Origin: Clostridium lacusfryxellense
GTDB lineage: Bacteria; Bacillota; Clostridia; Clostridiales; Clostridiaceae
Length of the DNA stretch: 64,000 nucleotides
Assembly: GCF_018861735.1 (NCBI RefSeq)
Contig: NZ_JAHLEB010000015.1
Location: 34,862-98,861, forward strand
Direction of reading: 5' to 3'
In this document: positions 16,536 through 26,005 of the stretch, one piece after another
How the letters are laid out: each line of letters opens with the position of its first letter
How positions within the stretch are numbered: the first letter of the stretch is position 1
Position numbers and translations under genes: made by a program
Notes under the pieces: model-generated
The model's input: only the letters and a program-made list of their open reading frames with translations
Databases searched by the model: none
Told to the model about the DNA's origin: nothing

Positions 16536-17242
16536 TATTAAAAGAGGGTGAAATATATTTTAATTATAATAGTAGCCTTAACCTTAATTTATTTTTAGAA
16601 AAGTATCCATCCATACCTATTAGCAATGAGGATTACGAAGAAGTGCCAGTCGAGGGCAGAAATGGAACACTATTTATAAATAAAGGAACTTACCCTAATG
16701 TGGTGGTTCCTTTTGTGTTTGCACTTCGGTCTGAGGACTTTGAAATTGATTTTGACAAGGTATATGAATGGTTATTGGATATAGAAGATAATAGATTTAT
16801 ATTTGGTAGGGTAGACAGATGCTATTTGGTTAAGAAGGTTATATTTGGTGATTTACAAAAGGAATTTAGAAGTATAGGTGAGTTTAACGTAGATTTTGTA
16901 TTTGAACCTTTCAAAGCAGATCTAGAGGAAACACTATATACAATAACATCTAATAATTTTTCTTTTGAATACTTTGGCAATGCTCCAGCTGAATCCTTAA
17001 TAAAGATTTACGGGAATGGAAATATACAAATTACTATTAATGGGGAAACGATGCAAATATCAAATGTAGTTAATTATGTGGAAATAGATAGCAATTTATT
17101 GCAAGTTAGAAATTTAGATAGTACTTCTAAGGATGATGATACTTTAGGTAATTTCAATATGTTTGAAAAGGGTACAAATACAATTTCCTATACAGGATCA
17201 GTTACAAAAATAATGGTGGAATACACCACTAAATATAGGTAG
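16532..17242 (+). CDS. Distal tail protein (Dit, siphovirus tail family)
   Basis: 236 residues; the start overlaps the tape measure stop by ATGA, with GGGGGGATGG as ribosome-binding site. It contains YEEVPVEGRNGTLFIN, the conserved 'R-x-G' hairpin of Dit N-domains, and the FVFEPFKAD strand that closes the first domain. Dit forms the hexameric hub at the tail tip, joining tube, Tal and receptor-binding proteins. Position between tape measure and Tal is canonical. Confidence 0.88.
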   Translation: MILKEGEIYFNYNSSLNLNLFLEKYPSIPISNEDYEEVPVEGRNGTLFINKGTYPNVVVPFVFALRSEDFEIDFDKVYEWLLDIEDNRFIFGRVDRCYLVKKVIFGDLQKEFRSIGEFNVDFVFEPFKADLEETLYTITSNNFSFEYFGNAPAESLIKIYGNGNIQITINGETMQISNVVNYVEIDSNLLQVRNLDSTSKDDDTLGNFNMFEKGTNTISYTGSVTKIMVEYTTKYR

Positions 17243-17252
17243 GAGGGATAAT

Positions 17253-19295
17253 ATGAAAAAACAAATAAAAGTAGCATATTTCCCCTCTACTGCTACTAAG
17301 AATAAGGTTTTGAGCAGCAATGGTAAAAGCTTAGATAAATATTGTATTAAGTGTAGTACGGAAGAAGATCTAAGCACTGGAAATTATATTCTGGATGCTA
17401 CTTTTCTTATAGAGGATAATCTTCAGGATCTATTGCAAGAAGAAGTAATATTAAAAGTTTTAATGGATTATGGTGAAGAAATATTTAGGATTAGTAAGCC
17501 CACAGTTGGCACCAGGTATATAGATATAGTGGCAAGACAAATTACTATTGCTGAGGAATTAACTTTGTGGTTAGAGGATGTAAGACCTACTACAATGAGT
17601 GGTGCTAATACTAGTAATTATCTAGTATCAAATTCAATAGGGATAAAAGAAATTCAAGTTGTTTCTAATATTTCTAATTTTTCTACTGCATATTATCAAA
17701 AAATGACATTGTATCAAGCTTTACATGATTGTGACCAATCTTTCTTAAATAGATGGGGCGGAGAAATTCAAAGGCGAGGATATATAGAATATATCAATAG
17801 TGTTATAGGTATAAGTAGAGGGGGTTCGATAAGGGAAGGTAAAAATCTTACAGGGTTTGAGTGTACCTCCAATATAGATAATCTTATCACAAGGGCACAG
17901 GGCAAAGGCTCTGATGACATTGTAGGCCATTATATAGATAGTCCCTTGATTAATAGCTATAACCGAGTTTATACAGATGTAATTGAGTATTCAGACGTAA
18001 AGGTTAAGGGTGAGAACAGTGAAGAAGGATATGCTACTTTAGCGCTTGCACAAGTTGAACTCGATAGAAGAATAAGAGCAGAATATGACACAAATGGTAT
18101 AGATAAAATTAAAGCTAGTTATGCCATTAACTTTGTACAACTTGAAAAAACAGAGGAATATAAGAATTATATTCAAGCTGAAAGAGTTTATTTAGGCGAT
18201 ATTATTGGAGTTTATGTCCCTCGATTGAACTCAGATGTAAAAGTAAGGGCAATGATTAAAAAGTTTGATATATTGGCACAGAAAACAATAGAAATTACCT
18301 TAAGCAACTATATTGAAGTCAAACCCTTAAGTATAAAACAAATAATCGAAAGATTAGATGAAATAGGAACTAAAGATGATATATTGCAACTCGCGAAAGA
18401 TAATGCAACTGTACTTATAAAGGCAGGTATTAAAAACTCTTATGTAACTGTACGAGAAAATGAAATAATTATAGGTGATACCAAAGACATAAATACAATG
18501 ACTAAGGTATGGCGATGGAATAGTGGTGGTTTAGGATATTCAAGTACTGGCTATTATGGTGAATTTGGTATAGCAATGACAAATGATGGCGCTATTGTAG
18601 CTGATTTTATAACAACTGGAGTTCTAAATGCTAACCTAATAAAAACAGGTATCATAACTTCTAAAAATGGTAACTGGAAACTTAATCTTGATGCTGAAAC
18701 TTTTAATTTAGGCAATAAATTAAGCTATGCAGATGGGGTATTGGCAATTGACACAAATCTTATAGTCTCCACAGTCAGAGGATCAACATCATATATAAAT
18801 GATTTAGGACAAAAGGTAACCGCAAATCAAGCGAGTACAATAGCTCAAAACCCTGATAATGTTGAAATAGGTTTTAACGGAATTAATGATAACTTTAGTT
18901 TTAGTACCGGTGGGATGAGATGTAATCATGTAGATGGTAGTTACACTGTAATAAGCTCACAAGGGCTTACTAGATATGTTTCAGCAACTGGGCAGAGTTA
19001 TCATTATTTAAAATTTAGTGGCTCAATATCTAAAGTTCTTAGTGGTAGTACGTATAGAGTCTATCTCCCAGAGGAATTTAGGGGCAAAAACTATTTACTT
19101 GATTGGTGGGCCGGAAATACATTTCCCCAACACCCAACGGACTTAGTGTTTTCTTCTAACGTTAATCTTATTTCTGAAGATAAGAACGCGGCTTCATTTG
19201 TTGTGGAAGCATCGTTAATGGTAAGAAACCCAGCTACAGAAGGAGCACCGGCTTGGAGAGGTGAAATGAATATATTATATACAGTAATATATTAA
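17253..19295 (+). CDS. Tail-associated protein, prophage tail endopeptidase family (Tal)
   Basis: 680 residues. The first about 370 residues match the gp44/prophage-tail hub fold (NYILDATFLIEDNLQDLLQE, RQITIAEELTLWLED, ITRAQGKGSDD, then LAQVELDRRIRAEYD). The rest is a beta-rich fibre-like region (WRWNSGGLGYSSTGYYGEFG) with a C-terminal sandwich ending MNILYTVIY. It forms the tail tip and may carry a peptidoglycan-cleaving extension, though I see no catalytic motif. AGGAGGGATAAT precedes ATG. Confidence 0.88.
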   Translation: MKKQIKVAYFPSTATKNKVLSSNGKSLDKYCIKCSTEEDLSTGNYILDATFLIEDNLQDLLQEEVILKVLMDYGEEIFRISKPTVGTRYIDIVARQITIAEELTLWLEDVRPTTMSGANTSNYLVSNSIGIKEIQVVSNISNFSTAYYQKMTLYQALHDCDQSFLNRWGGEIQRRGYIEYINSVIGISRGGSIREGKNLTGFECTSNIDNLITRAQGKGSDDIVGHYIDSPLINSYNRVYTDVIEYSDVKVKGENSEEGYATLALAQVELDRRIRAEYDTNGIDKIKASYAINFVQLEKTEEYKNYIQAERVYLGDIIGVYVPRLNSDVKVRAMIKKFDILAQKTIEITLSNYIEVKPLSIKQIIERLDEIGTKDDILQLAKDNATVLIKAGIKNSYVTVRENEIIIGDTKDINTMTKVWRWNSGGLGYSSTGYYGEFGIAMTNDGAIVADFITTGVLNANLIKTGIITSKNGNWKLNLDAETFNLGNKLSYADGVLAIDTNLIVSTVRGSTSYINDLGQKVTANQASTIAQNPDNVEIGFNGINDNFSFSTGGMRCNHVDGSYTVISSQGLTRYVSATGQSYHYLKFSGSISKVLSGSTYRVYLPEEFRGKNYLLDWWAGNTFPQHPTDLVFSSNVNLISEDKNAASFVVEASLMVRNPATEGAPAWRGEMNILYTVIY

Positions 19296-19308
19296 GGAGG
19301 TACTAACA

Positions 19309-19581
19309 ATGTCTACAATGCAAGAAATGCAAGATAATATGACAATATTTTATTATAAAAGTAATGGCGATATATATTCAGCCTGTTCTGGTATACAAGA
19401 TATCAATGAGTTTTTTACAACTCATTCTCAGGACCTAATACTAATAATAGACGAAATTGTATTGCCAAATGATCCTTATGTCTTAGAAAACTCAAATAAG
19501 TTTAAAATGAATTTAAATGGTGAACAACCAATATTATCTTTAAAACAAGAAAGTATTAATCAATATCCAATAATATCTTAA
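19309..19581 (+). CDS. Tail-region phage protein of unknown function, 90 aa
   Basis: AAGGAGGTACTAACA precedes ATG. The product has YYKSNGDIYSACSGIQDINE and a C-terminal half of likely beta strands. Similar small proteins occur between Tal and the receptor-binding genes in clostridial phages. No motif visible; probably a baseplate accessory. Confidence 0.65.
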   Translation: MSTMQEMQDNMTIFYYKSNGDIYSACSGIQDINEFFTTHSQDLILIIDEIVLPNDPYVLENSNKFKMNLNGEQPILSLKQESINQYPIIS

Positions 19582-19598
19582 TCAAAAGGAGTGATAAC

Positions 19599-22040
19599 AT
19601 GTTTGTACCTATTCCCCATATAATAAATATAGATTTATCGAAAATAATAAATACAAATAAGTCGATTATTATTAAAAAGAATGATACTAATAGTCATTTA
19701 TTTAAAATAAATATAACAGACAATGGAGTTCCTTACCCTCTAACTGGTTCAACAGCAAGAATATATTTAAAAAAAGCTGATAAAAATAAATTATTTTCTG
19801 ATTGTACCATGGATGATGCAGCGAACGGAAAAATAACCTACCTAGTAGAAACACAAGCTGTAAGTTATGCGGGTATAGTATCAAGTGAAATCACTATTTA
19901 TGGTCCGAATGGTGAGATTTTAACAACAGTTACATTCATATTTGTTGTTACTCCGGTTATAAGAGATGATTCAGCTATAGAAAGTACAAGTGAGTTTACA
20001 GCTTTAACAAATGCCTTAAATAAAATAGATGTTGCGGTAGAAAATATTGGTACCATAGATACGCTTAACACAATATTAGAGGGTAACATTGCAACTGGAG
20101 ATACGTTAGATGTAACTTTAAAAGATGATATCGCAACAGGAAATGCCACTGATGCAAATGTAAAAGCATCAACAGTAATTGGTAATGCTACAGATGTAAC
20201 TTTAAAGGCTGATATTGTTTTAGCGGGTCAGAATTCTTTTGCTGCAGAAGTAACAGCTGGGAGAGGATCCTTCGCAAATTTAAAAGCTAGAAGTGATAAA
20301 GTTGATGCGGATTTGGCTCAAAAGGCGTTGCAAACATCGTTAGTTACTACTAATAATGTTGTGGCTTTAAAGGCTGATAAATCTTATGTGGATGCACAAA
20401 ATACTTTAAAAACAAATGATACACCAAAAGGGCAATATGATAGTTTAGCATTGTTGCAATCAACTTTCCCAACGGGTACGACTGGAAAATATATAATTGG
20501 TTTAAGTGGTGCTGAAAAACATTCATATATTTATATGAATTCGGCTTGGACAGATTTCGGAGTATATCAAGGCATAGGAATTAGTACGGATGGTGTACTT
20601 ACATCCAACATTACAAACGGTGCAGTAATTAAAGAAAAATTGGAAATTAATTTACAAAATTGTTTTACTGATTTATTTACAAAACAAGATATAGTATTGA
20701 CAAATAAGGGATACTATATTAATCAAATGGGTTCACAAGTAACTAGTACTGCATCTTATTATAGTAATGATGTTGTAGTTTCTTACGGGGAAATATATAT
20801 TTTAACTAGTTATTCTATTTGGGGTGCTTGTAGATATATTTTATATGATTCCACTAATAAAATAATTGTTTACGATAATCATGTTGATAATATTTTATAT
20901 AGTAATACCAAGATAATTATTCCAAGCAATGTTGTAAAAATGACATTACAAACAGATATAACTAAAGGTGCTTCATTTTATTTAAGTAAACGTAGTGGAT
21001 ATGATTTATTGCAAAATTCAAGTGTAGGTTTAAATAATTTAAATACTGCTTTACAAAATTCATTTCAACCAGTTTATACAGTACAAAATCCAATTTACAA
21101 TACTAATGGGGCATATGGAAGAGATGGTGTACTTGCTTTTCCGGGATATTCAAACACTATAATTTATGCCAAGGCAGGCGATAAATACAAGATTACTGGA
21201 TATGATTATTACGCTTGTCCATTATATATTATAAGAACAAATGGGGTTATAACCTCCTATCCTACAGTATCAACACAGGGAAATGTTAATCAATTAGTTG
21301 ATATTACTATGACAGAAGATTGCACATTGATAGTAAATAAAAATTTGCCTATGAATAAGCCTGTTACTATATTGAAATCCACATCATACCAAATGTCGAA
21401 TAACCCATTATTTCAAAAGACTATGTATTCTGATGGTGATAGTGTCGCTGATGGAGTAGAAGCTTTAGGAATTAGTTATGCAAATATAATTTCGCTTAAT
21501 AATGTTATGATGCTTACTAAAAAATCATTAGGTGGTACAACATTAGCTGTAAAAGGTGGTCAAACTAATAGTATTTTAGAAAGAGTAAAAGTTATGACAA
21601 ATAGTTATGATTATATTTTAGTACAAGGTGGTTATAATGACCTAATGCAGAGTTTACCACTTGGTATGTTAAGTATTGGATTTATTGCTACATTAGTTGA
21701 AACTACGGTAATAGGGGCAGTCGAAAGTATTTGTAAAACATTAATTACCAATTATCCAATTGCTAAAAAACTATTTATTTTAGGGCATAGACTTACAACA
21801 AATACACCTGTTTTTGGGGATTTTCCAAATCAAAATTCTTATTGGGATGCTATAATTTCAGCACTCGAAAAATGGTCTATTCCTTATGTCGATTTAAGAA
21901 AATCAAGTAATTTATGTGGTTATAATGATGTATGGCTTACAAACTATTTCAATGGTTCTAGTATGGGATTACACCCTAATTATAACGGATATTTATATTT
22001 TTATGTCCCACAAATTGAATCAAAGTTAAAGACACTTTAA
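19599..22040 (+). CDS. Receptor-binding/baseplate fibre: BppU N-domain plus SGNH hydrolase-like C-domain
   Basis: 813 residues. Residues about 20-135 read as a BppU-type baseplate domain (FKINITDNGVPYPLTGSTAR...YAGIVSSEITIYGPNG). A helical neck follows (150-270), then a beta-rich shaft. From about 608 an SGNH/GDSL hydrolase is visible: block I SDGDSVADG with Ser615, block III GGYND with Asn680, block V GLHPN with His792. The Asp expected three residues before that His is Met789, so catalysis may rely on a dyad or be lost. It probably binds and trims cell-surface polysaccharide. Confidence 0.8.
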   Translation: MFVPIPHIINIDLSKIINTNKSIIIKKNDTNSHLFKINITDNGVPYPLTGSTARIYLKKADKNKLFSDCTMDDAANGKITYLVETQAVSYAGIVSSEITIYGPNGEILTTVTFIFVVTPVIRDDSAIESTSEFTALTNALNKIDVAVENIGTIDTLNTILEGNIATGDTLDVTLKDDIATGNATDANVKASTVIGNATDVTLKADIVLAGQNSFAAEVTAGRGSFANLKARSDKVDADLAQKALQTSLVTTNNVVALKADKSYVDAQNTLKTNDTPKGQYDSLALLQSTFPTGTTGKYIIGLSGAEKHSYIYMNSAWTDFGVYQGIGISTDGVLTSNITNGAVIKEKLEINLQNCFTDLFTKQDIVLTNKGYYINQMGSQVTSTASYYSNDVVVSYGEIYILTSYSIWGACRYILYDSTNKIIVYDNHVDNILYSNTKIIIPSNVVKMTLQTDITKGASFYLSKRSGYDLLQNSSVGLNNLNTALQNSFQPVYTVQNPIYNTNGAYGRDGVLAFPGYSNTIIYAKAGDKYKITGYDYYACPLYIIRTNGVITSYPTVSTQGNVNQLVDITMTEDCTLIVNKNLPMNKPVTILKSTSYQMSNNPLFQKTMYSDGDSVADGVEALGISYANIISLNNVMMLTKKSLGGTTLAVKGGQTNSILERVKVMTNSYDYILVQGGYNDLMQSLPLGMLSIGFIATLVETTVIGAVESICKTLITNYPIAKKLFILGHRLTTNTPVFGDFPNQNSYWDAIISALEKWSIPYVDLRKSSNLCGYNDVWLTNYFNGSSMGLHPNYNGYLYFYVPQIESKLKTL

Positions 22041-22149
22041 TTCGTCTCAGGATAATAGTGTGTAACAATGTATACTAGTGTGTATTAGTGGTTAATCATG
22101 ATAAATAATGTTAATTATGCTATATAATCATTCTCAAGGGGTGGTTATT

Positions 22150-22317
22150 TTGGCAGTACGTAGACAGAATATGAGTATAGATCCAACTGTATTTGAAGAG
22201 TTTTGTAATTATGCTGGGAAGAAAGGTATTAAGATCTCTACCTGGGTAACTATAAAAATGAAAGAGTTTGTAGAAGAGGAAAAGTTTCTGGAAGAAATGA
22301 GAAAAAATAAAAATTAA
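22150..22317 (+). CDS. Small ribbon-helix-helix-like protein, 55 aa
   Basis: A TTG start at 22150 is chosen because AAGGGGTGG precedes it at 22136-22144; an upstream ATG lacks a signal. The protein opens AVRRQNMSIDPTVFEEFCNY, then GIKISTWVTIKMKEF, the strand-helix-helix layout of Arc/CopG-type DNA-binding proteins. It ends in a charged tail. It sits between fibre and lysis genes as a small single unit with its own terminator, and could regulate late genes. Confidence 0.6.
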   Translation: MAVRRQNMSIDPTVFEEFCNYAGKKGIKISTWVTIKMKEFVEEEKFLEEMRKNKN

Positions 22318-22342
22318 GGGCATCCATGAGGGTGTCTTTTCT
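22318..22342 (+). terminator. Terminator after the small RHH-like gene
   Basis: GGCATCC and GGGTGTC pair (two G-T pairs) around ATGA, followed by TTTTCTT. Confidence 0.55.
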
Positions 22343-22375
22343 TATATAAAAAAATATGAAAGAAGGTTTTTAATA

Positions 22376-22642
22376 ATGTCAAAGAAAAATACAGTAACAC
22401 AAGAACAGATAAATCAAATACTGCATAGTGCAACAAAGAACGAAAATATAATATTTGAAAAATGTCTAGTTGTAACAGTTCAGCTACCAAATGGGTTTAT
22501 TATAGTTGAGAGCTCTGCTTGTGTAGATAAAGCAAATTTTGATGCAACAATAGGTAGGGATATTTGTTATGACAGAATTAAGAATAAATTGTGGGAATTA
22601 GAAGGGTATAAGCTTCAATGTGAACTTAGTTCGCACTTGTAA
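22376..22642 (+). CDS. Phage Gp49-like protein (N4 gp49/Sf6 gene 66 family), 88 aa
   Basis: The pattern NGFIIVESSACVDKANFDAT followed by GRDICYDRIKNKLWELEGY is the conserved core of the N4 Gp49/Sf6 gp66 family, widespread in phages with unknown role. The family usually has a similar length. GAAAGAAGG precedes ATG. It lies in the fibre-lysis interval and is followed by two hairpins. Confidence 0.8.
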   Translation: MSKKNTVTQEQINQILHSATKNENIIFEKCLVVTVQLPNGFIIVESSACVDKANFDATIGRDICYDRIKNKLWELEGYKLQCELSSHL

Positions 22643-22753
22643 GTATTAGTATTAACTAGTGCAAACTAAGTCATACCAATGGTTAAGAGTGGGTAAATTA
22701 TACATTAGGAATATATCGCGCAAGATCTGAAAAATTAAATAATTAAATTTAAG

Positions 22754-22776
22754 ACACTCGAAAGGGTGTTTTTTTC
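22754..22776 (+). terminator. Terminator after Gp49-like gene
   Basis: ACACTC, loop GAAA, GGGTGT, then seven Ts. Confidence 0.65.
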
Positions 22777-22852
22777 ATGTCCAAAATTGAAAGGCAGTGA
22801 GAATATATGCCTTGGTGGTTATGGCTTTTATTGCACTAATTTAAATTAAGGT

Positions 22853-22885
22853 AAAGGCCTTTAAGTAGAAAGCTTAGGGCCTTTA
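22853..22885. terminator. Inverted repeat upstream of XhlA-like gene
   Basis: AAAGGCC...CTT pairs with AAG...GGCCTTT across about 33 bases. There is only a short T-run, so it may be a weak terminator or leader hairpin. Confidence 0.4.
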
Positions 22886-22924
22886 TACACGAAAGATGGT
22901 AGTAAAAAACAGGAGATGTTTGAA

Positions 22925-23365
22925 ATGGCTGACGACAGAGAATTTAGAATAGAAAATATCGAAGAAAATGTAAAAACGCTACAAGCTAAAGAAGATAAGC
23001 ATACAGAAAGAGATAATATAGCAGCTGTTACTACCGCCGAAACTAAAATTTTTGTTACACAGATTTTTGAAAAGTTGGACGACTTAAAAATATCACTTGC
23101 AGAGGATATACAAAAGTCTACTGTAACTGAGAAAATAGCCCTTAATTTAGTAGTAGTAACAGACACCGTAGTAAAAGGACTAGCCGAAGTTAACGCTAAA
23201 GTAACAGCAATAGAGCAGTTACCAATTGAGACAGCTAGAGTAGCAGCAGCAAATGCTAAAAAAATGAAATTTATGATATGGCAATGGTTATTAGGTAGTG
23301 GAATAGCTGTAGCGGTAGGTTTATATAAAGGTATTATATGGCTCAGTAAAGCATTGAACAACTAA
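22925..23365 (+). CDS. XhlA-like hemolysin/holin-associated protein, 146 aa
   Basis: A charged coiled-coil N-terminus (FRIENIEENVKTLQAKEDKH), a middle helical region, and one C-terminal hydrophobic segment (WQWLLGSGIAVAVGLYKGII, about residues 117-138). This is the XhlA layout, a membrane-anchored partner of the lysis proteins. ATG 22925 is nine bases after AGGAG (22911-22915); the ATG at 22916 is too close to it. It directly precedes the endolysin. Confidence 0.75.
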   Translation: MADDREFRIENIEENVKTLQAKEDKHTERDNIAAVTTAETKIFVTQIFEKLDDLKISLAEDIQKSTVTEKIALNLVVVTDTVVKGLAEVNAKVTAIEQLPIETARVAAANAKKMKFMIWQWLLGSGIAVAVGLYKGIIWLSKALNN

Positions 23366-23385
23366 AATAACAGGAGGTTTTATTA

Positions 23386-24282
23386 ATGAATATAGGTGTA
23401 AATGATGGACACACAATTAAAGGGTATGGTACTGGAGCGGTAGGGATTATAAACGAGGGAGTACAAACTCGAATAGTAGGAACAGAGGTAAGAAGATTAA
23501 TTAATGCAGCTGGTCACAAAGCAATAAATTGTACTGTTGATTATGCTAATTCAGTATCTCAAAGTTTATCTAAGATAATGGATCAGGCAAATAGACAGGA
23601 CCTTGATTGGTTTATAGCAATACATTTTAATGCGGGTGGAGGAGTCGGTGTTGAAAATTACACATATGGTGGCAATCAATATCCTGATGCAGTTGAAGTG
23701 TGCTCTAACATAGCTAAATTAGGATTTAGAAATAGAGGTGTAAAAGATGGTAAAGGCCTTTATGTTATAAGAAAAACAAAAGCAAAATCTATGTTAATTG
23801 AGGTATGTTTTGTAGATACCGCAGATGCTAATCATTACTTACAGATAGGCTATAAGGCTATTGCAAAAGCTATAGTTGAAAGTCTTATAGGAGCGATAAA
23901 AGCAACGCCAGCAGTAGCACCTGTAAAAGTTGTAACAACTGGAGAAATGTATAGAGTCAGAAAAACTTGGGCTGATGCTAGTTCTCAGATTCAAGCATTT
24001 AGTATTTTAGCTAATGCAAAATCTTATGTAAATAATCATCCTGGCTATAGCTTATTTAATTCTGCTGGGCAAAATGTATATTCTGTAGCAGCTGCAACAT
24101 TAACAAGTGGCACAGTTACTGCTAGTGTACTAAATGTCAGAAAAACTGCGGTTTCAAACTCTGCTATAATTGGAAAATTAAATAAAGGTAGTAAAGTTAA
24201 AATAGCTAAAAAAGTAGGGAATATGTACAATATTTATTTTGGTGATAATGGCGGATATGTAAGCGCTGACTATATTAAATAA
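23386..24282 (+). CDS. Endolysin: N-acetylmuramoyl-L-alanine amidase with SPOR-like and SH3 domains
   Basis: 298 residues. The amidase_3 catalytic zinc site is complete: His9 (NDGHT), Glu24 (INEG), His80 (IAIHFN) and the catalytic Glu139 (LIEVCFVD). After about residue 175 come a SPOR-like repeat (YRVRKTWADASSQIQAFSIL...YSLFNSAGQNVYS) and a bacterial SH3 domain (ASVLNVRKTAVSNSAIIGKL...GGYVSADYIK), both cell-wall-binding. It cuts the amide bond between muramic acid and the stem peptide at lysis. CAGGAGGT precedes ATG. Confidence 0.93.
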   Translation: MNIGVNDGHTIKGYGTGAVGIINEGVQTRIVGTEVRRLINAAGHKAINCTVDYANSVSQSLSKIMDQANRQDLDWFIAIHFNAGGGVGVENYTYGGNQYPDAVEVCSNIAKLGFRNRGVKDGKGLYVIRKTKAKSMLIEVCFVDTADANHYLQIGYKAIAKAIVESLIGAIKATPAVAPVKVVTTGEMYRVRKTWADASSQIQAFSILANAKSYVNNHPGYSLFNSAGQNVYSVAAATLTSGTVTASVLNVRKTAVSNSAIIGKLNKGSKVKIAKKVGNMYNIYFGDNGGYVSADYIK

Positions 24283-24307
24283 TCTAAAATCCGAGGAGAT
24301 GTATTAA

Positions 24308-24790
24308 ATGAATATATTAATATTTTTATACAATTTAATTCTATTATATTGGAGTGACATGCTTTTAGTAATTGTAGTGGCAGCAGCCTTGGCAATCCTT
24401 TATAAAAAGGGTAAAAAGAATCTAGTAAAGAGCATTGTTAAGAATTTAGTGGTAAAGGCACAAAGGGCACTAGGTACAGAAACAGGTATTTTAAAATATA
24501 ACCAAGTTGTAAGTGATTTGTATAGCGCATTACCATTTCTTATTAGAGTTTTATTTTCAAAAGTCGAACTTAACACTTATATACAGGATGCAGTAACTTG
24601 GCTTAATAAAAAGTTAGAAGATCCTAATATAAATTTACTAAGTTATGCGGATGAAGCAATCGTAAAGGCTACTGAGTCAGCGCCTATGGCAAACATTGAT
24701 GAAACTATAGTGGTACAATCTAAAAAGGTATATGTTGATGAAAATGGTATAGAGCTAACACCAATAGTAGTTCCAGTAGCAACAGTATAA
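24308..24790 (+). CDS. Phage holin (LLH family-like), 160 aa
   Basis: One strong N-terminal membrane segment (LIFLYNLILLYWSDMLLVIVVAAALAIL region, residues 3-32), then a basic loop KKGKKNLVKS and amphipathic helices (LVVKAQRALGTETG). The pattern is that of Lactobacillus LL-H-type holins. It follows the endolysin at 25 bp with CGAGGAGATG as start signal, and the lysis cassette ends in a strong terminator 7 bp later. Confidence 0.82.
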   Translation: MNILIFLYNLILLYWSDMLLVIVVAAALAILYKKGKKNLVKSIVKNLVVKAQRALGTETGILKYNQVVSDLYSALPFLIRVLFSKVELNTYIQDAVTWLNKKLEDPNINLLSYADEAIVKATESAPMANIDETIVVQSKKVYVDENGIELTPIVVPVATV

Positions 24791-24796
24791 TTTTAA

Positions 24797-24839
24797 AGAC
24801 CTGAGATTAGTTTAAATACTAACTCAGGTCTTTTTTTAT
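24797..24839 (+). terminator. Strong terminator closing the late operon
   Basis: AAAGACCTGAG pairs with CTCAGGTCTTT around a short loop, followed by a long T-run. It ends the phage late transcript. Confidence 0.85.
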
Positions 24840-24870
24840 TTTTTGTAATTATATTTTAGTTTGCACAGCA

Positions 24871-24904
24871 AAATACCGCGAGAGAGGAGTCCCTTGCGGT
24901 ATTT
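24871..24904. terminator. Second hairpin after lysis cassette
   Basis: AAATACCGC (24871-24879) and GCGGTATTT (24896-24904) form a perfect 9-bp stem. It could terminate transcription from either side and separates late genes from accessory genes. Confidence 0.55.
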
Positions 24905-25046
24905 CTAAATAAAATTAAATTATCCGTATCAATAAAGGATTATTTAGATTATTGACCTTTTTTCAAATTATATTCACTTCATGTTTGTAAATATATGAAA
25001 TTATTGATATTATTACATGAATAGTATATTAGAGGGGGACTCAACA

Positions 25047-25934
25047 ATGAATAATTTTTTAAAAAAAGTACCTGGTTTTAGATCCAATACTAAATGGAAA
25101 GTAATAGTGGCATTAATTTATTACGCATATTGCGTGTATTCACTTCCGGCTCAAGGGGTCGGAGCATTTATAATTTCGATCTTAATTCCCTTTGTGTTTT
25201 TTTCTATAAAGGATAATACTAAATCAGCTAAAGCAAAAGTGATAGCAAACGAAAAAGCAAGAGAAAACAATCCTGAAGAATTTACAAAAACTATTGAGCC
25301 ACGCACTCCTATTGTATTTACAAAAAAGCTTACAGGAATAATTGGAATATGTATGGTGCTTTTACTTGGGTTGGGTTCGTATGCAGCCTCAGTTCAAAGA
25401 AAAGCTGACACTAAAGCTGCATTTGAACAAAAGGTAATTACTGCAGCTAAAGTTAAGAGTGATGCCGAGGCAAAACAAAAGTCCATAGCGGCAGAGAAAT
25501 TAGCAGCTGCTGTAGCTAGTGAAAATGAAAGACTTGCAAATATTCAAGCAGCTAAAGACAAAAAAGTTGCAGATGCAAAAGCTAAGGTTGAGGCGGCGGC
25601 TAAAGCAAAAGCTGATAAAGTAGCTTACGATACAGGAATAACTTATAATCAATTAGCTAGAACACCTGATAAATATGTTGCTCAAAAGGTTAAATTTCAT
25701 GGTAAAGTAATACAAGTTATGGAAAGTGGTTCAGAGGTACAATTGCGAATTGCCATAAATGATAATTACGACACTGTTTTATTAGCATCATATGATAAAA
25801 GTATAATAGATTCAAGGATATTAGAAGATGATGAAGTTACTATTAAAGGAATATCGTCAGGGGTTATTACGTATAAATCTACAATGGGTGGTGACATTAC
25901 TATACCAGGGGTAATGGTAGACATAATTAACTAA
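25047..25934 (+). CDS. Membrane-anchored protein with TcdC-like C-terminal domain
   Basis: 295 residues from ATG 25047 (AGAGGGGGAC upstream). Two hydrophobic hairpin segments (about 15-55), a further membrane span (about 95-117, IGICMVLLLGLGSYAASV), an Ala/Lys/Glu coiled coil (120-190), then a domain starting YDTGITYNQLARTPDKYVAQ and continuing FHGKVIQVMESGSEVQLRIA and SGVITYKSTMGGDITIPGV. That last domain resembles the OB-fold part of the TcdC family of C. difficile and many 'toxin regulator' annotations. As an accessory gene after the lysis cassette it may alter the lysogen. Its ligand is unknown. Confidence 0.7.
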   Translation: MNNFLKKVPGFRSNTKWKVIVALIYYAYCVYSLPAQGVGAFIISILIPFVFFSIKDNTKSAKAKVIANEKARENNPEEFTKTIEPRTPIVFTKKLTGIIGICMVLLLGLGSYAASVQRKADTKAAFEQKVITAAKVKSDAEAKQKSIAAEKLAAAVASENERLANIQAAKDKKVADAKAKVEAAAKAKADKVAYDTGITYNQLARTPDKYVAQKVKFHGKVIQVMESGSEVQLRIAINDNYDTVLLASYDKSIIDSRILEDDEVTIKGISSGVITYKSTMGGDITIPGVMVDIIN

Positions 25935-26005
25935 ATAAGAGTATATAAAGGAATTTTTTAACTTTTGGAGAATACTTACATAAGATAAACTTATGAGGTG
26001 ATTGA

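Noticed and set aside
22807..22839. Ten-codon hydrophobic Trp/Leu-rich frame before the XhlA-like gene
   Set aside because: Start signal is weak and the frame is too short to separate from chance.
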